Positions 6,355-9,584 of a DNA stretch of 9,584 nt are shown in pieces. The stretch is taken from contig JAFDFH010000168.1 in the NCBI GenBank assembly GCA_019309945.1, positions 1-9,584 of the forward strand. The letters are read 5' to 3'. A model generated the notes under the pieces. The model made no database searches. It was not told where the DNA came from and saw only the letters and a list, made by a program, of their open reading frames with translations. The stretch is from Deltaproteobacteria bacterium. GTDB lineage: Bacteria > Desulfobacterota > Desulfobacteria > Desulfobacterales > JAFDFH01. Position 1 is the first letter of the stretch. Each line of letters begins with the position of its first letter. A program made the translations under genes and the position numbers.

Positions 6355-6724
6355 GCAAACACAGAAGAAATACGGTTCCAGAGCCATGATGGCTGCAATT
6401 TTTGCCGGTTTTTTTTTAATTCTGGCTGGAAACACCGATTGGGGTAAAGGTTTGATCTTAGGTGCCCTTTTCAGTGTTATCAATTTTGTTTTGATAGGGG
6501 AAACCCTTCCCCTGCGAATGGGAAAATCAAAAGGAAAAACATTTTTTGTCGCTCTGGGTTCTATTTTTATTAGATACGCTTTAATGGCCATTCCTCTTAT
6601 TATGTCCATTAAATTTGAGCAATTTAATTTGGTTACTGTAATTATTGGGATATTTATGGTCCAACTGGTCATACTTGCCGATCATTGTTTCATCCTAATA
6701 TCCTCAACCCGGAAAAAACAGTGA
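6341..6724 (+). CDS. atpI: ATP synthase subunit I (AtpI-like)
   Basis: A 127-residue membrane protein with four hydrophobic segments (about residues 15-30, 36-53, 68-88 and 95-120) and the ATP synthase I family pattern GLILGALFSVINFVLIG (37-53). Subunit I proteins assist c-ring assembly and have been proposed to form a cation-conducting unit with AtpZ. Its start overlaps the upstream atpZ-like gene by 14 nt, and atpB follows after 16 nt, so all three are on one transcript. A dedicated assembly factor fits with two structurally different c subunits having to enter one ring here, but that link is inference. Confidence 0.85.
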   Translation: MEALRQTQKKYGSRAMMAAIFAGFFLILAGNTDWGKGLILGALFSVINFVLIGETLPLRMGKSKGKTFFVALGSIFIRYALMAIPLIMSIKFEQFNLVTVIIGIFMVQLVILADHCFILISSTRKKQ

Positions 6725-6740
6725 TAGGGTAAAACCGATT

Positions 6741-7415
6741 ATGCAAGATTTGGGTAGAATCCATCAGATTATCATTCCGGTTCTGGGCCACAACCTGACC
6801 TTTAACCTTGAGCTCATCATTATGACATGGATCGTCATATTAATGCTGATCATTTTTGGTTTTTTTGCTGCCCGCAAAAAAACCATGTTGCCCGGCCCCT
6901 TACAGGTTGTTGGCGAACTGTTTGTTACCCAGCTTTATGCTTTAACGGAAGATGCGCTGGACAAGGAACTGGGAAAGAAGTATGCACCCCTTATATGTGC
7001 GTTGTTTATGTTCTTGCTCCTTTCCAACTGGATCGGGATGATTCCTCATCTCGAAGAGCCGACCAAGGATCTAAATACGCCTTTGAGTCTGGGTCTCATG
7101 GGATTTTTTATTGCCCATTATGCGGGGATAAAATCCAAAGGGTTTAAGATTTATGCCAAAGCGTATTTTGAACCGATCTTTATCATGATGCCGCTAAATG
7201 TCATCGGGGAACTGGCAAAAATCGTTTCCATTTCCTTTCGACTGTTTGGAAACATTATGGGGGGCTCGATCATCATTCTGGTGGTATCCTATCTGACTTA
7301 CAGTATTCTTCTTCCGCCGTTTCTAAATGCTTTTTTTGGAATTTTTGTGGGTGGCATTCAGGCTTTTGTATTCACTATGCTTACGGTTGTTTATATTTCG
7401 GTACAGGTAAAATAA
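6741..7415 (+). CDS. atpB: ATP synthase Fo subunit a
   Basis: A 224-residue stator channel subunit that conducts ions to and from the c-ring. Key features: the essential arginine, Arg167, in SISFRLFGNIMGG (163-175), equivalent to E. coli aArg210; NWIGMIPHLEEPTKDLNTPL (96-115), the usual loop before the third helix; and a C-terminal pair of helices ending GIQAFVFTMLTVVYIS. Five to six membrane segments are visible with no extra domain. Length is normal for a bacterial subunit a. The gene is preceded by AGGG about 12 nt before the ATG and followed after 3 nt by the fused c gene, so the two are probably translationally coupled. Ion specificity cannot be read from this subunit alone. Confidence 0.97.
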   Translation: MQDLGRIHQIIIPVLGHNLTFNLELIIMTWIVILMLIIFGFFAARKKTMLPGPLQVVGELFVTQLYALTEDALDKELGKKYAPLICALFMFLLLSNWIGMIPHLEEPTKDLNTPLSLGLMGFFIAHYAGIKSKGFKIYAKAYFEPIFIMMPLNVIGELAKIVSISFRLFGNIMGGSIIILVVSYLTYSILLPPFLNAFFGIFVGGIQAFVFTMLTVVYISVQVK

Positions 7416-7418
7416 CAG

Positions 7419-8420
7419 ATGACTTTCGACATTCAAACATGGGTGAACGTTGCTGCTTTTGCCGGCGGTGGTATGGCCATGGGTTTTGGCGCCATTGGAG
7501 CCGCCATTGGAGAAGGATATACGGCCGCCCAGGCCAATTCGGCCATTGGACGGGCTCAAGCCAGTAGTATCATAGCGATGAGAGCGAAAGTGACCGGGGA
7601 TATTTTTAAATCGATGCTGGTGGGCCAGGCCATTGCCGAATCCGCCTCTATTTTTGCTCTGGTTATTGCTATGGTCCTGTTGTTCACCAATTTTGTTGCG
7701 GAATCCTATGTTATGGTGTCTGCCGTACTTGCTGCAGGATTGTCAATGGGGCTTGGGGCAATTGGTTCCGGTGTCGGTGCGGGATTCCCTGCAGGGACAG
7801 CCTGTACAGGTATGGCCCGGCAGCCGGAAATGAGCGGACGCCTAACCACAAATATGCTGATCGGTTCGGCCGTTTGCCAGACGCCATCCATATTTGCTTT
7901 AGTGGTTTCGTTTATTTTGTTATTTTCAGATTTTTCTGCGCGTCCCCTCTCACCAACATGGGCGGCTCTTCTGGGTGCAGGACTGGCGTCCGGGCTTGCT
8001 GCCATCGGCTCGGGTATTGGTGGAGGTATAGTCGCCGAAAAAAGTTGTGAAGGCATTGCAAGGCAACCTTTGTCAGCGACACCCGTAACAAATGTTATGC
8101 TTCTGGGGCAAGCGATTACACAAACTCCAGCCATTCTGGGGCTTTTAGTCGGTTTTATTCTCATTTTCAAAAGCTTCCCGGCGACAGATTCGATTGCACC
8201 CAGCATGGCGCTGTTAGGATCTGGTTTGTGTATGGGATTTGGAGCGATTGGACCAGGAATCGGTGAAGGCATTGCATCCAGCGGTGGTGTGAAATGGGTA
8301 GCGAGGAACGAACAATACACGGGTGAAATAATACGGACAATGCTTGTGGGAATGGCGGTTGCCGAATCTACTGCGATATATTCACTCGTTATCGCTCTGG
8401 TCATGATTTTTGTATTGTAA
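7419..8420 (+). CDS. Fused four-hairpin ATP synthase c subunit (two active, two inactive hairpins)
   Basis: A 333-residue protein made of four consecutive c-type hairpins (eight membrane helices), against 75-90 residues for a normal c subunit. Each repeat has a glycine-rich first helix (pattern G-x-G-A-I-G-x-x-[IV]-G-x-G), a polar loop and a second helix. Ion-site residues, numbered in this protein: hairpin 1, Glu32 and Glu74 (ESASIF); hairpin 2, Ala121 and Gln154 (QTPSIF); hairpin 3, Gly202 and Gln235 (QTPAIL); hairpin 4, Glu283 and Glu316 (ESTAIY). Hairpins 2 and 3 therefore lack both carboxylates. Spacing between the two site positions is 33 in hairpins 2-4, as in ordinary c subunits, but 42 in hairpin 1, whose loop is nine residues longer. 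The open frame is uninterrupted, has a weak ribosome binding site (CAGG) and follows atpB by 3 nt. A normal c gene follows. Fused multi-hairpin c subunits with lost carboxylates are known from V/A-type rotors and the Acetobacterium woodii Na+ ATP synthase (two hairpins, one site). Confidence 0.93.
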   Translation: MTFDIQTWVNVAAFAGGGMAMGFGAIGAAIGEGYTAAQANSAIGRAQASSIIAMRAKVTGDIFKSMLVGQAIAESASIFALVIAMVLLFTNFVAESYVMVSAVLAAGLSMGLGAIGSGVGAGFPAGTACTGMARQPEMSGRLTTNMLIGSAVCQTPSIFALVVSFILLFSDFSARPLSPTWAALLGAGLASGLAAIGSGIGGGIVAEKSCEGIARQPLSATPVTNVMLLGQAITQTPAILGLLVGFILIFKSFPATDSIAPSMALLGSGLCMGFGAIGPGIGEGIASSGGVKWVARNEQYTGEIIRTMLVGMAVAESTAIYSLVIALVMIFVL

Positions 8421-8451
8421 TTTGACCTAAAGGTTTTAACCAAAAAAAATT

Positions 8452-8457
8452 AGGAGG
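8452..8457 (+). promoter_or_regulatory. Strong Shine-Dalgarno of the single-hairpin c subunit
   Basis: A perfect AGGAGG, 5 nt before ATG 8463, within an A-rich unstructured leader. It is by far the strongest ribosome binding site in the operon; the fused c gene upstream has only CAGG. This fits the need for many single-hairpin subunits per enzyme and implies that the fused protein is the minority rotor component. Confidence 0.85.
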
Positions 8458-8462
8458 ACAAC

Positions 8463-8711
8463 ATGGCAATTGAAGGTGTAGATATTGTAAAAGCTGCGGC
8501 TTTTCTTGGAGCCGGTCTTTCCATGGGCCTGGGCGCAATCGGTCCGGGTGTTGGTGAAGGTATGGCCGCAGCTAAAGCATGCGAAGCAATAGGAAAGAAT
8601 CCCAAAGAGGCCGGCCTGCTGACTCGAACGATGCTGGTGGGGCAGGCGGTTTCCGAATCTACAGGGATTTACTCGCTGGTCATTGCTTTATTGTTGCTAT
8701 TTGTTGTTTAG
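8463..8711 (+). CDS. atpE: ATP synthase Fo subunit c, single hairpin, two-carboxylate Na+-type site
   Basis: An 82-residue c subunit forming the rotor ring. The first helix has GPGVGEGMAAAKA with Glu32; the loop is AIGKNPKEAG; the second helix has VSESTGIYSLVIAL with Val63, Glu65, Ser66, Thr67 and Tyr70. These fall at the same numbers as the Na+ ligands of the Ilyobacter tartaricus c-ring (Gln32, Val63, Glu65, Ser66, Tyr70), with Gln32 replaced by Glu, as in the two-carboxylate Na+ sites reported for Fusobacterium nucleatum and Clostridium paradoxum. Na+ coupling is therefore likely, although two-carboxylate sites alone do not prove it under physiological Na+. It resembles hairpins 1 and 4 of the upstream fused gene. 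It is 42 nt downstream of that gene with its own strong ribosome binding site, and is followed by a MITE. Confidence 0.95.
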   Translation: MAIEGVDIVKAAAFLGAGLSMGLGAIGPGVGEGMAAAKACEAIGKNPKEAGLLTRTMLVGQAVSESTGIYSLVIALLLLFVV

Positions 8712-8736
8712 GGGCCTCAAATAACAGTTTGATGGA

Positions 8737-8878
8737 GAGACCTTTGAAAAATGCTCATTTTTGTTCAAGTTCCAGGAAGGCGAAAATTTTAACCACAGGA
8801 ATACATTAAGTATTTTGAGGATTAAAATTTAAGCCTGACACAGAAATTGGGCAAAAAGGGGCGTTTTGCAAAGGTCTC
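8737..8878 (+). mobile_element. MITE-like element inserted between the c and b' genes, with 5-bp target duplication
   Basis: A 142-bp non-coding insertion with tips GAGACCTTTG (8737-8746) and CAAAGGTCTC (8869-8878), whose imperfect pairing continues to about 32 bp. It is flanked by the perfect 5-bp duplication ATGGA (8732-8736 and 8879-8883). The core (TTAACCACAG, AATACATT.AGTATT, GAGGATTAAAATTT, AGCCTGAC, ATTGGGCAAAA) is shared with the element at 5466-5617, so they are one family with different tips. The duplicated GGA is the likely Shine-Dalgarno of atpF', so the insertion left translation possible. A co-transcribed copy would fold into a long hairpin between the c and b' coding regions. 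There is no ORF. Confidence 0.9.
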
Positions 8879-8892
8879 ATGGAAAACAGCCG

Positions 8893-9348
8893 ATGGAGAT
8901 TATTAGTACGATAGGTCTGATCACGATAAATGAAACCTTGATCGTTCAGCTGGTTTCTTTTTTGATCTTTCTCTATATTATCAATCGTATCATGTTTCGT
9001 CCTTTACGCGGCATTATGCGTGAAAGGGACAGTTATATCGAAGAATTTAAAATTGATATCGCCGATGCGGGCAATGAGCTCAAGGTCCTTGCGGATCAGC
9101 TCAAGGATCGGGAATCAGCAGTTAAAAAAGAAGCATTTGCATTAAAGGAAGAACGGGAGAAATCCGGAAGTCGTCAGGCTGAAGAGATATTTGATACGAC
9201 CCGAGAAAAGATTCAAACACTGTCAAAGAAGGCCAAGAGCGAAGTCGACGCTAAAATTGCCGATGCCAGAAGATCGATTCAAAAGGAATCCGAAGCCCTG
9301 GCGGCAAGCATCATGGAAAAAATGCTGGATCGGAGGCTGAATCCATGA
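8893..9348 (+). CDS. atpF': ATP synthase Fo subunit b' (b-type stator)
   Basis: A 151-residue peripheral-stalk subunit: one N-terminal membrane helix (about residues 7-31, ending FLYIINRIMFRPLRGIM) and then a highly charged continuous coiled-coil helix rich in Lys and Glu to the C-terminus. It pairs with the following b subunit to hold F1 against the rotor. The ATG at 8893 was preferred because it follows GGA (8881-8883) at 9 nt and gives the usual short N-terminus. An in-frame TTG at 8866 lies inside the MITE's terminal repeat and would add nine unrelated residues. The stop overlaps the next start (ATGA, 9345-9348), indicating coupled translation with b, as expected for a heterodimer. Confidence 0.93.
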   Translation: MEIISTIGLITINETLIVQLVSFLIFLYIINRIMFRPLRGIMRERDSYIEEFKIDIADAGNELKVLADQLKDRESAVKKEAFALKEEREKSGSRQAEEIFDTTREKIQTLSKKAKSEVDAKIADARRSIQKESEALAASIMEKMLDRRLNP

Positions 9349-9584
9349 AAAACCTTAAAAAAGTAGCAGGCTTCTGCTTTTTCGTTACGGCAGTGGCCCT
9401 GACTCTCCATGTATTTGCGTATGAAGCCCTGGCAGGCGAAGATTCAGGTAGTTGGCGGCCCATATATGATCTGGTAATGCGATGGATAAATTTTGGCATC
9501 CTGGCCTTTGTGCTGATTAAATTTGGCGCGACCCCCTTAAAGGACTTTTTGCAGGGGCGCAAAGAGGAATTGGCCCGGGAAATA
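9345..9584 (+). CDS. atpF: ATP synthase Fo subunit b, 5' part only
   Basis: The first 80 residues of a second b-type subunit, running off the right edge. An N-terminal hydrophobic stretch (about 7-30, ending with an ALA-type site) looks like a signal peptide or extra membrane segment. It is followed by a short polar section, then the true b-subunit membrane helix (about 48-66) with INFGILAFVLIKFGATPLKDFL, and the start of the charged stalk. N-terminal extensions of this kind occur in b subunits of Desulfobacterota. GGAGG (9332-9336) lies 8 nt before the ATG, which overlaps the b' stop codon. The delta subunit gene is expected next but is outside the window. Confidence 0.92.
   Translation, partial: MKNLKKVAGFCFFVTAVALTLHVFAYEALAGEDSGSWRPIYDLVMRWINFGILAFVLIKFGATPLKDFLQGRKEELAREI

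Noticed and set aside
6031..6672. A 213-codon minus-strand open frame opposite atpZ and atpI.
   Set aside because: The plus strand encodes two clearly recognisable overlapping Fo accessory proteins; the antisense translation shows no family pattern.
7706..8443. A 245-codon open frame on the minus strand, antisense to the fused c gene.
   Set aside because: It is a by-product of the glycine/alanine-rich codons of the c subunit on the opposite strand; it has no recognisable domain or ribosome binding site.
7419..8711. The long c gene might be an assembly artefact from collapsed or misjoined atpE copies.
   Set aside because: The four hairpins and the downstream c are strongly diverged from one another at both DNA and protein level, and the inactive hairpins share specific replacements, so this is a genuine fused gene.
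355..8878. The three related repeats as a CRISPR-like array or origin iterons.
   Set aside because: They are dispersed, palindromic and, for two of them, flanked by target duplications; there is no spacer periodicity or cas/replication gene.
8866..8895. Upstream starts for atpF' (in-frame TTG at 8866; ATG at 8879).
   Set aside because: The TTG lies within the MITE terminal repeat and adds unrelated residues. The ATG at 8879 is in another frame that stops quickly.
6070..9584. An N-ATPase operon (the laterally transferred Na+-translocating type).
   Set aside because: N-ATPase operons begin with beta and epsilon genes and have AtpQ/AtpR and one b subunit. Here the order is atpZ, atpI, a, c, c, b', b with nothing F1-like upstream, which fits an ordinary F-type Fo block.

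Overview
The window looks like chromosome from a member of the Desulfobacterota, most likely a Desulfobacterales-type sulfate reducer. This rests on the gene set (cytochrome c assembly protein, glutamyl-tRNA reductase and a siroheme synthase together; an F-type ATP synthase Fo block with separate b' and b subunits) and on compact palindromic repeats of a kind common in that group. The assignment is inference, because no rRNA or species marker is present.

Left part (1-5443), all on the minus strand. In transcription order: a DHH-family phosphoesterase and an MBL-fold hydrolase (3 nt apart), a precorrin-2 dehydrogenase/sirohydrochlorin ferrochelatase-type siroheme synthase, a CcsA-type cytochrome c assembly protein, hemA (glutamyl-tRNA reductase), and the 5' part of a DksA-like regulator cut by the window edge. 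HemA starts tetrapyrrole synthesis, the siroheme synthase takes precorrin-2 to siroheme (also a precursor of heme in sulfate reducers), and CcsA delivers heme for c-type cytochrome maturation. A 125-bp palindromic element lies between ccsA and hemA and supplies two bases of the ccsA stop codon. A truncated copy of a second repeat family lies between hemA and dksA.

Middle (5444-6069), a divergent non-coding region of about 625 bp. It holds a 152-bp MITE-like element with a perfect 5-bp target duplication, weak promoter candidates in both directions, and a deleted relic of a four-helix-bundle (23S rRNA intervening-sequence-protein type) mobile ORF inside its own inverted repeats.

Right part (6070-9584), plus strand: the Fo part of an F-type ATP synthase operon in the order atpZ-like, atpI-like, atpB (a), a 333-residue fused c subunit, a normal 82-residue c subunit, atpF' (b'), atpF (b, cut by the window edge). 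Delta, alpha, gamma, beta and epsilon are presumably further right or elsewhere. The outstanding feature is the fused c protein. It has four c-type hairpins in one chain; the first and fourth keep both ion-binding glutamates, while the second and third have lost both carboxylates (Ala/Gln and Gly/Gln). The neighbouring 82-residue c subunit carries a complete two-carboxylate Na+-type site and has a far stronger ribosome binding site. This suggests a hybrid rotor with a minority fused subunit and fewer ion sites than hairpins. A second MITE of the 5466-5617 family has inserted between the c and b' genes, duplicating the GGA of the b' ribosome binding site.
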